Below are positions 1 to 13,700 of a stretch of 64,000 bases of DNA, one piece after another. Under the pieces are notes generated by a model. That model made no database searches, was not told the DNA's origin, and was given only the letters and a program-made list of their open reading frames with translations. The stretch is from contig JAOTOL010001372.1 of assembly GCA_034440575.1 (NCBI GenBank), forward strand, positions 137,501-201,500, read 5' to 3'. Every line of letters starts with the position of its first letter. The stretch's first letter is position 1. The DNA comes from Imbricaverruca yamaguchii (Eukaryota > Arthropoda > Thecostraca > Neoverrucidae). The position numbers were made by a program, and so were the translations under genes.

Positions 1-3000
1 TTACGCAATATTGGTTTTTGACCCCCAAAAGTTACCCAAATTGTCCGATTTTAAAAATTCGTACACCAATCGATGCAGCATAAAATATCGCGTCCAATAA
101 TGTATGTACGGAGAAACTCCTAGAAGCATTGAATGCAGAGTGCAAGAAGTATACATGATACTTTAGATTGAAATAACTGGTAAAGATATAAGACATTCAG
201 TTTTGAGTCCTTCTATAATACCCTTCATAGACATTGAGGGCTAGTTTGAAACCACTTTTTCGGGGATATCGCTTAAAACGATTTGGAGCTTAGACGAGGT
301 AAGGCTGATATGTCCCTATACCAAAATTCAGCCCCCTAGCCCAACCCCCCTTTTAACTCCCAAACTTTTTTTTTTTTTTTTACTTTTTTAAAATTTCCTT
401 AATTTTTAACATTTTTTACCCCCTTCCCCTTTTACCCACCTTTAAAAAATAAAACCCCTTCTCTCCCCTTTTTTCTCCTCTCCCAAAACAACCTAATTTT
501 ATTTTTTTAATTTAATTTTTTTTAAAAAAAAAAAACTTTAATTAAAAAAAACCAAACCCCCCCCCCCCCTTTTTTGGTTTTTTGCTTTTTTTTTTTTTTT
601 TTTTTTTTTTTTTCCTTTTTTTAGTCGGTTTTCGGGGAATGTCACATGTGAAACGAATGAAACGAAATCGGGGATGTCACATGAAAAGAACTGGAGGTTA
701 GATGAGTTTAGGCTGAATTGTTCCTACACCAAATTCAGCCCCTAGTTCCTAATTCCAAACTCATGTCAGACTTCAAGTCGTTCCAGGTTAGGTTAGGTTT
801 AGGTTAGATTAGGTTCCGTTAGGTTAACTACGGAAACGAAATCGGAGATGTCGCATGAAAAGAACTGGAGGGTAGATGAGTTTAGGCTGAATTGTTCCTA
901 CACCAAAATTCAGCCCCCTAGGTCCAAACTCATGTCAGACTTCAAGTCGTTCCAGGTTAGGTTAGGTTTAGGTTAGATTAGGTTCCGTTAGGTTAACTAC
1001 GGAAACGAAATAAACTCGAAAAGGGAGCCCCCCCTATTTTTTTTTTCAAAATTTTTTCCCCCCCAATTTTCTGTAACATCTTTCCGTAATGCTATTTGCT
1101 TTCAAAAGTACAATAAAGGAGCATCCACCTCGCAAAAACCATTTCCGTTGGTTTATGCAAAATCGATTTTTGACCCACAGATTTCGCCCAAATTTAGAAA
1201 TTTCAAAATTTCTTACACCAATGGATGCAGAATAAAACATCGAGTCGATTGGTGTAAGGATTGTTGAAATTGACCAGATTTATCGACTCTTGGGGGTCAA
1301 AAATCGATTTTGCCTAAAGCTACGGAAATGTTTTTTGCGAGCTGTGTGCTTCTTTGTGGGGTGTTTAGAAGGAAGTAGTATTATGGGCGGCCGGGGGGGG
1401 GAATGGTGGGATTTATTTTTTTTTTTAAATATAAAATGGAAGTTATTTCGATTTTTTTTAGTTTCCGTAATTAACCTATCGGAACCTAACCTAACCTAAC
1501 CTGGAACGATGATGCACTTTCAGGGCAAGTTTGAACCAAATTTTTCGGGGATGTCGCATGAAACGAACTGAAGGTTAGATGAGTTTAGGCTGAATTGTTC
1601 CTACACCAAAATTGAGCCACTTCCGTTGGTTTACGCAAAATCGATTTTTCACCCACATATTTCGCCCAAATTTCGCAATTTCAAAATTACTTTCACCAAT
1701 GGATGCAGAATAAAACATTGAGTCGACTGGTGTAAGGATTGTTGAAATTGACCAACTTTATCGACTCTTGGGGGTTAAAAATCGATTTTGCTTAAAGCTA
1801 CGGAAATGTTTTTTTGCGAGCTGTAGGCTTCTTTGTGCGCTATTTAAAAGCAAATAGAACTACAGAAAGACGCCTGGGGAAATCTGAGGTGCAATTCATT
1901 TTCGAAATTTCAAATTGGACGGTAACTTTTCGAGTTTTTTTAGTTTCCGTAGTTAACGTAAGGGAACCTAACCTAAACTAACCTGGAACGATGATGCACT
2001 TTGAGGGCTAGTTTGAAACCGATTTTTCGGGGATGTCACATGAAAAGAATTGGTGGTTAGATGAGTTTAGGCTGAATTGTTCCTTCACCAAAATTCAGCC
2101 CCCTAGGTCCAAACTCATGCCAGACTTCAAGTCGTTCTAGGTTAGGTTAGGTTTAGGGTAGATTGGATTCCGTTAGGTTAACTACGGAAACGAAATCGGG
2201 GATGTCTCATGAAAAGAACTGGAGGTTAGATGAGTTTAGGCTGAATTGTTCCCACACCAAAATTGAGCCACTTCCGTTGGTTTATGCAAAATCGATTTTT
2301 CACCCACAGATTTCGCCCAAATTCCGCAATTTGAAAAATACTTACATCAATGGATGCAGAATAAAACATCGAGTCGATTGGTGTAAGGATTGCTGAAATT
2401 CACCAACTTTATCGACTCTTAGGGGTCAAAAATCGATTTTGCCTAAAGCTACGGAAATGTTTTTTGCGAGCTGTGTGCTTCTTTGTGCGCTGTTTAAAAG
2501 GAAATAGCATTACGGAAAGATGCCTGGGGAGATTTGGGGTGCAATTCATTTTTGAAATTCGGAATCGGACGGTAACTTTTCGAGTTTTTTTAGTTTCCGT
2601 ACTTAACCTAAGGGAACCTTACCTAAACTAACCTGGAACGATGATGCACTTTCAGGGCCAGTTTGAAACCGATTTTTCGGGGATGTCGTATGAAACGAAC
2701 TGGAGGTTAGATGAGTTTCAGCAGATTTGTTCATACACCAAAATTCAGCCCCCTAGGTCCAAACTCATGCCAGAGTTCAAGTCGTTCCAGGTTAGGTTAG
2801 GTTTAGGCTGGATTAGGTTCCGTTAGGTTAACTACGGAAACGAAATCGGGGATGTCGCATGAAAAGAACTGGAGGGTAGATGAGTTTAGGCTGTATTGTT
2901 CCTACACCAAAATTCAGCCCCCTAGGTCCAAACTCATTTCAGACTTAAGTCGTTCCAGGTTAGATTAGGTTTAGGGTAGATTAGGTTCCGTTAGGTTAAC

Positions 3001-3300
3001 TACGGAAACGAAATAAACTCGAAAAGTTACCGCCCGATATTGGATTCCCAAAATCAATTGCACGCCAAATTTCATGTAACATATTTCGGTTATGCTATTT
3101 CCTTTCAAAAGTACAATAAAGGAGCATCCACCTCGCAAAAACCATTTCCGTAGGTTTATGCAAAATCGTTTTTTGAGCCACAAATTTCGCCCAAATTCCA
3201 CAATTTCACATATACATACACCAATAGATGCAGAATAAAATATCGCGTCGATTGGTGTCTGAATGTTTGAAATTGACTAACTTTATCGACTCTGAGGTGT
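1..3300. repeat. complex block of direct and inverted TTAGG-containing repeats
   Basis: Four motifs recur in both orientations. One is a GGTTAGGTTTAGG-type string followed by GTTAACTACGGAAACGAAAT (near 783, 956, 2142, 2788, 2957). Its inverse, CCTAACCTAAACTAACCTGGAACG, recurs in variant form near 1474, 1953 and 2605. ATGCAAAATCGATTTTT-ACCCAC lies near 1155, 1635, 2285 and 3160, and its inverse GGGGTCAAAAATCGATTTTGC near 1290, 1775 and 2425. Spacing of about 650 bp between some copies suggests a higher-order unit. Small open frames here are not genes. Confidence 0.8.
340..575. other. 236-base stretch without any G on the + strand, homopolymer-rich
   Basis: From 340 to 575 the + strand contains only A, C and T in long homopolymers, followed by a T-run to about 613. 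It interrupts the surrounding repeat block. It may be true polypurine/polypyrimidine DNA or a poor consensus in the assembly. Confidence 0.75.
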
Positions 3301-4240
3301 TTTGATAAACTTGACCCAGGTGGTCCCTATTTAGGAATCGTAAGCATGTGCTAAGATTACAATAATCCTATATATTACCTCAAGATTTCAATTCGTTGCC
3401 ATTTCCAACTGGTTTATGGTCAGCAAAACTACTGTTGTCAGATATGCGATATAAATATATTAAGATTTCCCATCCCTGCAATTGATTGAATCTCTCATAT
3501 CAAAGACCATATAACTGATGGCGGCCACCTTGAAAATGTCCGCCATTTTTGTCAAAGGTCGAATCTGAGATGCCCATATAGCAAAAAAAATCATCATTGA
3601 GACGTAGCCTAGCTGTGTGCAAAATTTAATGGCGGTATCATCCAACCCACGATACTTTCATATATTTACAGTACCACTATGTCGAGAAGGGTAAAATCCC
3701 CCACTATCTATGACTCTTGGCCGGGCCCTGGAATTAGAGGAAAAGATGCAGGGCTATAACCTGGCGTTGCAAAGCTGTACTTTGTCCCCAGAGACTCAAA
3801 GCATCAATCAAATTATTACAACTTGTGCCCTGCACTTATGAGGTTCCACTGCAATACATGCGGCTTCGGAGTTACGGTGTCGCAGGCGACACGTACCATG
3901 CAATCCCGGGTGAAAACTTTGGAACATGTGACTGCGTTACGATGAAAGATATCGTAAGCATACGCCCTTGCTCAATGTCTACACATGTGCACTGCACCAC
4001 GCAAGACAAGATGGCCTTGCTACTTCGATTCTGCTATTAGTGCTTGCTACGATAACATTATCGCTGTGCTTAGTTCCCAGTTAATGTCAGATGTGCTCTG
4101 CTACAGATCAAGTAGAACACGAAGAGATGTGTTCCAGAACCAAGTAATCGCTAGATCATAGTGGTGACAAGTGGTAATTCTCTACTCCACTAATGCCATG
4201 TTCACTCGTGATATAATATTGCTCGTTATGAGACGGAGCA
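3301..4240. other. no recognisable feature
   Basis: Ordinary intergenic-looking DNA. Short open frames only, without family motifs or splice context. Confidence 0.5.
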
Positions 4241-4247
4241 TCAGATT

Positions 4248-4580
4248 GACAGCGTATCATAACCTCCACAGTTCATAACCTCCACAGGTCGCAACCTCCA
4301 CAAATTCAACACATCGCAGCGGTCGTAACCTCCACAGGTCACAACCTCCACAAGTCCGCAGCGGTCATAACCTCCACAGGTCGTAACCTCCACAAGTCCG
4401 CAGCGGTCATAACCTCCACAGGTCGTAACCTCCACAACTCCGAAGCGGTCATAACCTCCACAGGTCATAACCTCCACAGGTCGTAATCCCCACAGGTTGC
4501 AACCTCCACAAGTACGAAGCGGTCATAACCTCCACAGCTCAGCAGCGGTCATAACCTCCACAGGTTGCAACCTCCACATA
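4248..4580. repeat. ~17-bp minisatellite
   Basis: Degenerate tandem copies of CATAACCTCCACAGGTC, grouped into a longer unit with CAAGTCCGCAGCGGT. The minus-strand open frame (repeated CGGYDR) follows from the repeat and is not taken as a gene. Confidence 0.9.
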
Positions 4581-4775
4581 TTCAATAACTTTTTTAATTT
4601 TCTAAAAGCATCACTTCAGATAGCTATCGCTAGGTAACAGCACGGTCTACGTATTACACTAATGAGATTGAATGCTGAATCATAGGTAACAATATTTATC
4701 GCCAGATGACAGGATGATACAATTGAGTGCGTGCTCTTTGCGTGCAGCTGTCCTATTGTTCGAGAGTTCGGTAGC

Positions 4776-4989
4776 CCGCGCATCGACGCGTGGGAAAGTA
4801 ATGCGTTGCGCATTGGCCGATGATCGTATAACATTCACACGATTTTCGCCTGCAATGCGTCGGCGCGTGGGAAAATAATGCGACACGCAGTGGCGGATGA
4901 TGGCAAGACATTTGCATGTTATCCGTCTGCGATATGCCGTGCAATGACCAGGCCATGAAATGCAATGATGCCTTTTCATGGCCTGGTCA
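4776..4989. repeat. ~77-bp direct duplication followed by a perfect hairpin
   Basis: Two copies of a segment centred on CGCGTGGGAAA-TAATGCG begin near 4787 and 4864. At 4945-4960 TGACCAGGCCATGAAA is the exact inverse of 4974-4989, with a 13-base loop. Confidence 0.8.
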
Positions 4990-6049
4990 GGCGTAGGAAC
5001 GTCCCCAAAAGTGAGTGGGCCAGGGTCAACAGCAGGGACGCATCAAGAAATTTCGCAAAGTACCATGGTTGAGCACTTTTGGGTTGATAATTCGATAATT
5101 TTAATTGTAAACACACAACTTTTACCACTAAGATGGGGACCGCTAAAGAACATCCGTTGTTCACCAATCTTCATGGGGAGAAAGAATAGAACGCCAGTCC
5201 AAATTATCCCGTAAACGAACATTTTGAAGTGGCCAAAAGCTGCAGAGGGTCATTATGAGTTCACCGATCTATGCTTTTGCACAATTCAGATTGTTGTTCA
5301 TTGAGTTGAGTTTTCCCCTTAGACATTCTTCACACGTTCATATTTTCATGGCAAGTTACTTGAATGTGAAGGTGAGAAAGGGTTTTATTTTATTAAGATT
5401 GCCAGATATAGCCATACTTAGTACTTATTGACCCACAGACGTTTCTAAGGCAGTGTTCACCTTACAAGTTTGCACTGGCTGCTAGTAAGAACGAAGCCTA
5501 CGTGCAGGCCGATGAAGAAATTATCATGATTATTGTTGGAGAGGATGAGAAAAGGAAAGACGGGTGATCACTGGTTGATGATGCTTTGATCCGGTTTGTG
5601 GGAGGCCATGATTGGCAAACTGACAGAATGGGGAAAAGAAAAGCGCTATAAATAATAACATATGGTATTGTGTTCGTCCTCAGGGCCTCATCAGTCACCT
5701 CAAACATTTGTGTAGTGCACATCGTGCACTTTATAATATTTGCCACTTGAAAGGAAATGCTACAACTGCATCACGTAACACCCGGCTGAAACGGAATGAA
5801 AGCGCATATGTTGAGGACCAACAAAGCAGTGCAAAATAGCTGATAGGTGACAACATACGACACCTAATAAAGTCATAACGTGTTCAGACTTAGAGCCGCA
5901 AGGGCTCATCCTGGATTCACTTCGACGACTAGCTCTGTCCTTCCCACGTTTTCTAGTGGCTAAGAAATCCGGATAACCGCTTAGCTTTGACGCACCTCAT
6001 TTCTGATTAAATAACAACGCTTCCAGATTGGGTACCGAACGGAGACTCC
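4990..6049. other. no recognisable feature
   Basis: Nothing assignable was seen on either strand. Frames are short and show no family motif. Confidence 0.5.
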
Positions 6050-7600
6050 AGTTAGGTGTTATTTTTAACCTTTCCGATTTTCTTTGTCTTCGGATGTGTT
6101 TTAAGGCACCAGCAATTTTTTGTTTGGGGCTCGACACGTGTTTGCGATACCGGCTTTTTAAACAAAAGTAAAGTTTTGTTACTTATTTTTGTGTACCGAC
6201 GATAATTTGTAAGCATCGGTGCGTTTCGTAGGCCCCGCAGTGTTGATTTAGTGCACTGTCTTTTCATTCCTTTTCTAGGACCATGTCGATTTTTTAGGGA
6301 CCTAGCCTGTTTTTGAGGCCCCATGATGTATCAAACCCCGCTGTGCTTTGAGGGACCGTTGTGTCTTGATTTTTAGCTCCGGTGTGTAGACGTAGAGCGG
6401 CAGAATGTCTTAAGGCAATGCCGCTTTTTTTCCAGACTCGGAAAGCTTTGAAGCGCTCGGTGCATTTTCGTCCTCCAGTTATACTCTTTGAGTCCCGCTG
6501 TGTTTTTTTCCTCATGTTTGTGGGACTTCAGCACAATATTAGGGGCCCGGTATAATTTCTTTGGATCCGGTCTCGACGTTTCTGGCCCAGTCGCGTGGTT
6601 CCGGGAGAATCCGACGTCAGTTTTCTGGGCTTGATAGTTTTTAGTGACTGACTGTGAATTATGTAAAGTCCCAGCCAAGGCCTTATTTTTCAGGCCCTCG
6701 ACGACATTTCTATATTTTTTATGTCCCGCCGGGATTGTCGAGCTACGGAATGTTTTTCGGTGTCGTATGCGATTTGTTAAGGCATCTCGTAGCATGTTTT
6801 TTTGGACTAAGGGGTTATTTTTCTGGTCGGAACATTTATGTTTTCGGTACCTCCCTTTATTTTTTTTAGGGTTCTGGCTTGATTCTTGTCGGATTGCGTT
6901 GCGACTTTGGGACCACGCTGCGCTTGTTTGGGGGCATTAACGCCAATTTTTTTGAGCCCCGAGGGAATTATTGATGCATCAGCCAGAACTTACGCGACTA
7001 CCGACGGGAATTTTGGGTCCCATGCGCGACATTTGGGGATGGGGGTGTTGGCGCCAGTTCACAGGTCGCGTTGTGCTAATCCGAACCCAGGCCCAGACTA
7101 ATTTTAGCGTTCCCCGGCGCAAATTTTAGAGTCCGAAGCAATTTTTTTGGTGTCCGCAGTATTTATTTAAAACCCTTAATTATGGGGGCCCGACACGAAT
7201 GTATCATGCCCTAGAACCTTTTTTTGTGGACCCCGGCGCGATTCTTGGGTTCTTCGGAGCCCGCCTTGCTAGGACGGAGGGAGATTTTCCTCTTTAGCAT
7301 GCCACTGCGGCTGCTCAACGAGCTTCTTTTTTTTCAGCGGATGGCGCCATTCAGAGTAGAAAGGCCCTCAGGATAATTTCCTTTCGTGACCTCTTCTGAA
7401 TTGTCCGGTGCTCGGATGAACTCGATAGAATCCCTTTGTGATTTATTGGGGTCGACTTCTATTTTGTAAGCCTCCTGCGCGATATTTGTGAGCCTAGGTG
7501 CGATTCTTCGGGCTCCTGGTGCATTTTTTTCCGTGCTCCAATGCACTTCCTTCCGGGCCCGACATCTGTTTGGGGTCTTTGACGCAATTTTTGTGGCATT
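6050..7600. repeat. very degenerate ~20-28-bp tandem repeat
   Basis: A recurring pattern of a T-run, then G/C-rich GGGGCCC-like core, then GGTGCGATT-like end repeats at roughly 20-28 base spacing (for example 6278, 6297, 6317, 6335, 6353). The decay keeps frames open by chance on the minus strand (6373-6795, 7334-7699); these show no domain. Confidence 0.55.
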
Positions 7601-7688
7601 CCCGCACTTGAAGTAGATGTAGTAAGGTGTAGACTTAATTATTGTACCTATGCTACCATAATACATTATGGAAATAAGTATTTTATGG

Positions 7689-7762
7689 GCTACACCCAAG
7701 GTTAGTCATACCTAGGAGCGTGCTTAGTCATACTTAGGGCTACACCCAAGGTTAGTCATAGT
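7689..7762. repeat. short direct duplication
   Basis: GGCTACACCCAAGGTTAGTC occurs twice about 50 bases apart, with a third partial TAGTCATAC copy between. Confidence 0.75.
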
Positions 7763-8078
7763 TCGTTCGATGGTACCTCTGGGTGACCGTGTTCAAATGA
7801 AGTTTGCTTATTTACGTCCGATGTCGCCGCTAGGTCGTCACTCTGACCTTAGATGAACCCTCTATAACCTACCACTTCTTCGACTTTAGATGCCCGCTCT
7901 TCTACTTTAGACAGTCCCTAGTCACGATGCTGCCCCGAATATCAAGATTGAATCACTGAATGAAATAGTGCATAGTATGAAATTAACTTTTTAAGAATTG
8001 CATTCTATTTTGGCCAGGTGCAGACCCAGACATTGTCACAAGGCGGCCATGTCCGAAGGACACCACTTCGAAAATGCA

Positions 8079-8630
<552 letters not shown>

Positions 8631-8927
8631 TATCAATGTATGTATGCATATATATATACATATATATTTGTAGATGAAGACATAGACCTGTATTTAGATA
8701 TAGATATATACATTAGGTATATGCCGCGCCTTCAGTTGTTCTTGTGCCTTGTGTTTGCCGACGCTAAATTCACGATAGTTTTGCAGGACTCGCAAGCGTT
8801 TGTTTCAGCGCTGGACGCCCGGCAGCCATCCCAGAGACTCGTGTTTCGCGACGTCACCCCTCGCCGAAGAGCGAATAGCTAGTGATCATAGTGACTGCTG
8901 GTGATCAAGCCACCTCCTGCCACAAAC

Positions 8928-9012
8928 ACACAAATCCACATACACACAAATATGCACACACACATACATACACACATACCTACACACACACATACACACA
9001 CACACACACAAT
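8928..9012. repeat. CA microsatellite
   Basis: Imperfect ACACACATACA repeats with runs of (CA)n. Confidence 0.95.
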
Positions 9013-10590
9013 TACACTCACGATGCATATTACTAGGTGCCGAGCTCGGTGGTGGCTCAGTCACCTATTGGTCCGTTAACAGCAGAGCTGGGGCAGGCTG
9101 TCATCTAGTCTGTTGCGACCGCACAAAATATGCTGCTTATCCCCTGATTCTCTAGATCTACCAGGAGACATAAATAAGTCAAAGCGTCCCTCCTCGATCC
9201 TCCGCAATATTCATGGCCTCCTAGTGTTTTTTTTCTTCAGTAATACCTTCACAAATGACACATCTCTATGTTTGTTGATTGAGGAAGAGAATGCCAGAGG
9301 TAATTGTGAGCCGATATGGAGTACTCTCATTTACTTTGTACCGATTCAGTGCTCCATTAGAAATTGCAAGATCGACATTAGTTAGCCGTTTCTAGATCAG
9401 CTCTGCTTTAGAAGCAGGCTGGCCGTTCAGATCGCGGCCAGCTCGCCTCTTCGGGGAAATCCGAGCCGGGCTGCGGCGTCGAGCGCCCAGCCACGCAGGC
9501 TGGGAATCGGACGACTGCAGTGGCGGACACAGTTGTTGAACTATTCATCATTTTGTCAACATGTACAGTATCTTCAGATCTATATGCTGTTGTGCTGTTG
9601 GCGCATCATATTTTCCCTGTCAGTCATGTGGAGGTATCCTTGGAAATCAAGCTGAAGACGCCACTGGCAACGTGCACATGTCACTGGATACGGCGAGGGT
9701 GAGGCACTATATCGTGCGGTCGTCTGGGGGGAGAGGAGGGGTAGTTCATGCGTGGTCTTCCAACGCAGGCTTGGGACTGGGCTACTGGGAACTGACACCA
9801 GCGGACGGTCTGGCTTATTCAATGGCCGACGTGGTTGACTGGTTTAGGGTCGATACACATATGCATAGTACAAGGTGTTGAACGATATGTCAAATATATG
9901 GCTTTTTAACCTTCAAATCATTCTGCTCGCATGCAGCATTCAGCTAGGAGTGTGTGTGTGTGTATGTGAATTATAACAGCCTGCCACCGTGTGGTGATTT
10001 CGTCTGTTTACGACTTTGAAGTCGGTTGGACGTGGTGGTCCGGACGGTGCCTGGTAGTAGTTGGTGGAGGGGGTTGGGGGTCATCGCCTTTGGTGTAAAC
10101 ATTGCAAACATACATGGTCAGACACTGTTAATTGTCTCTTATATTTTTTATCTAGTTCTTTGTTGTTGTTTTTTTCGGTTCTTTTTGTACTTTTTCCTTT
10201 CTTTTTATTTGTTTGTTTTTGTTTTTGCTTTTGTTTTGTTTTTGTTTGTTTTTTTTTCCAATTTACATTCCTGTTTACATTTGTTTGAGGTTCTGATGTC
10301 GGTCTGGCACAGGCTTCTTTCGATTTTTGTTAATAAAAAAAATAAAATACGGGTGACCTCCGTTTTCATCTCCCAAGGGTCGAGGCTGGTCATGGGCCGA
10401 CCATCGACCCAGCTAGGAGAACATGTAAGCCAATTAATATAATCAGTTGCTCATTTTGCATGGGCCGAGGTAATTCGAATGTCTACCTTAAACAGCGCAG
10501 AGTCGCATTTGTTGTCCCATGAAAACGTTTGTCATACGTTTATAACTTCGAATTCAGCGCGGGCTATCCTGCCCCCCCCCACCAAAGGAT
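9013..10590. other. no gene recognised; GC-rich patch and T-rich tract
   Basis: A GC-rich patch at about 9408-9510 and a T/TTTG-rich tract at about 10140-10260 stand out. No coding motif or splice-framed exon was recognised. Confidence 0.5.
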
Positions 10591-10605
10591 TTTGGCAATG
10601 GGAAC

Positions 10606-10772
10606 ACGGGGACGAGCAGCTTAGGGGTAAGTTCCTCGTCTCACAATCGAAAGGTTGTGGGTTCGAGTCTCACCTGTCGCTACTCTTCGCCCGCGACCAA
10701 TCGGCGTGAGAGATTGGCGACGCTACATGACTCAACGGTCGATGTGTCGTAAAAGCAATGACCAACCGACTA
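10606..10772 (+). mobile_element. tRNA-derived SINE, family A, with 11-bp target-site duplication
   Basis: Starts GGGGACGAGCAGCTTAGG and carries a B-box-like GGTTCGAGTCTC. The body has CGCGACCAATCGGCGTGAGAG and the tail GTCGATGTGTCGTAAAA-CAATGACCAACC. GCAATGGGAAC flanks it exactly on both sides (10595-10605 and 10773-10783). The head looks like a tRNA that has lost its fold. Confidence 0.88.
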
Positions 10773-10783
10773 GCAATGGGAAC

Positions 10784-13700
10784 GAATTTAGGTTATATTT
10801 ACGGTGAAAACAGAAACGTGACTCATATCCGTGTCGCGTTAGACAAAAACAAAGTATTTTAATCTACTTCCCTGTGGGCAATGAAAATGCTTCGAGGGAA
10901 GGTGAAGTTCAAGTGATGCTGGGGCTGGTGCGAAATCACCAATTATTTCGTGCTACCGTCGGCAACAGGCATAGCAATGCACACGTTAGTTCGTATTGAG
11001 AGCGTAATTCGAAGTTGTTCGAGCATGAGAATTTGAATGGTTCCCCCATAATCAGAAAAAAACTAGAACAATTAGGTATATTTAAACATTGAATTCCATC
11101 TTATTAACCACAAATATAGCAAGAATGAGTGCCTTCAAGCTGTAGTGATCGCTTAGGATGTAATATGGTATCAGTACTACTTATTGTATTTTTAAGTTTA
11201 ATGATGTGAAAGACATCATCATTGTAGATACTGTGATGCCAGTATGGGAAACTGCCTCTCCAGCTTGAAAGCTGGGATGGCAGGGGTCCATCAACTTCCA
11301 AATACATGCTTAATTTTTACAGTTGGTAAAAATGTTTCAAACATACCCATGCCTACAACAAAGCGGCCGAAGTCTAGCTGATTTTTGGATGTGTGGGCGT
11401 ACTTTGGCATAACATCTACTGTGCCTATCTGGTGACTTCGTGTGATAAGCTCATGTTCCTCTGTCTCGCTACAGTCTTCATAACAATGGATGGGCCTGAG
11501 GTGAAGCAAACCTTAATGACGTCATTGTTGCAATCATTGGATAGGGGAAACCTGGTCTAGTTCATACAATTTTAACGAAACTCAATATAACTCATCACTT
11601 TGGAGGGGTAGCGAGGAGATTGCTGCACCTACGCCGAGCCTAAACCTGGTATCATCACGATATTTTGTTTTCGTGGCGTCCTCTGGGCTTTCCACCAGAG
11701 AGCAAATCATAGCGCAACTATCGGTTCATCAACTTACCCCGCAAAAGGGTTAAATTGTTGCTGATGATTGGTTAAGTTGATATAATGTAGGTTAAGGAAA
11801 CTATGTTATGAATATAGATGGTACTAGTTTGCTCCTTTTGAAAGGTTCATATTTCACGCTTACAGTAACAATACTGGTGTGAGTCTTGACTGACCATAGC
11901 TAATGGTTTATGCCATTTATGGAATGCTCAAACGTTCATTCCATAGATATCATGATACAGTTTTAGCAGACGCCTTAATAAAAGTAGGCAATTGTATGGT
12001 TATTTTGTTCCATTTCCAATCCATAAAACGTTGGAACAGGCTGTATATTAAGCACGAATTTAAACACATTTTACAGTCGCAAAGTTGAGAGAACATGGTA
12101 ATGAGCTGACACTTAAAAAGTTAGCAAGTGGGCGACAGATTAGAAATTTAGGGCAAAGCAAAGGCACTTTCGGTCTAAAAATGTGTCACATCTTTACCAT
12201 TCTGTAGTCTCGGGTCAAAAGTACTTTGGCTTGATTTTTCCGTGAGAAGATGGTGTCAGTAGCAGCATGTGCAACGGTAGCCATGGCAACCGGCTTCATG
12301 CTTTTGGAGAAAATGCTGTTGTATTAGCCATCCCGTGTATCAACCAGACCCGGTCTCCATACTCCTATTTTTCACGGCTATTTAATGTGTTTGCATGGCA
12401 ACCTCGCAAGCTGTTAGCTGGACTGTGTCATTTGGATCCTCTGACATCAGTGCTTACATAATCATAGGCATCATATTTGCTCCTAAAACGCTGCAGAAAG
12501 GACATTGAAAAATATTGTGATACCGGCTGGGTGTAGGGCTGGGTGTTACGGATACTGGGACGGTATCTTGTAGTTAGATTGAGTGAGCCATTCATCTCAA
12601 AACAAAGCCGCTGGGTATAACTCTAAAAAATATCGCCAGACACTACAACGGCGATAGTGCTCAAACAAACCTTGCTGGGCTCCATACCAATCGCGCCGCG
12701 GCGTAAGAAAATCGTATCAGAGTCCACAAAATCGTTGGACTCCATCCTCCCGAGAGAAAAAAATCGCGATGTATCTTGAAAAAGTGCACCGTGGCCTCAA
12801 AGCTTCCACATGGTTCCGGAATGGTGCAGTTTACATAAAAAACAAGGGACCTTCAAAATATCGAATAGAGTTTAAAACAAATTGCATTGAGGCTTACAAA
12901 TCGATCCACCTGACCAAAAATCTCGCCGACTGAGGGCTTAGGGCTCAGGGCCCTCCAATGTTGGTTTCATTGCTGAACGTGTGGCGTAACATCTGCTGGT
13001 GTGCGTCTACCAACGCAAACATGACCCGTGTTCAACTGAGGAACTAGGAGTCATTGAAGTAAAGTTTAGGGCAGATCACTTTAGGTTTCATAGACGTTTA
13101 TAAGCTACGTTCTTGTCGATTAGCAGTCGTGTGGTGCATATTTTGGGAAAGGGATGACACGTACTATCACCCCGCAAGGTATTAATGTCCCCCTCCCAGT
13201 ACATTCAAAAGTTACATTGTTTCACTACATTACCGACGTTTTGTGCTTCAGACTTGATCACCATATATCAGCAATTGAGTATCAAATCCGAAACGTTGGT
13301 ACTTTCTTGAAATAATAGTAATTCATTTTAAGAACCTTTTCATGGCTATGAAGACATTGCAAGTTGTATATTCCTCCCATGTATGCTTAGATTGTACTCC
13401 ACTACGAATGCAAGTGTTTACACACTTTTGGTGCCTCACAATTTGATTCGTTATCTATAATGACATTTCGTTTGTAATTCCCCCGCCCCCTGCTCGGAAT
13501 CAGGGATTAACTATTGGTGTGCTGCATGGGTGTAACCATTGAGGGGGGCTGGAGAGGGAACATGTCCCCCAATTTCTGAGAAGTGACGATTTGCCCCCTC
13601 AATTTTGTCGTGTCCCCCCAGTCTCAGCTGCCTGAGTATCATCTCTGCAAAATTCTACTTAGTCATTTATGAAGTGAAAATATGTATGTCAGAGAATCAC

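Noticed and set aside
6373..7699. 140- and 121-residue minus frames
   Set aside because: Lie in a degenerate tandem repeat and show no domain or splice context.
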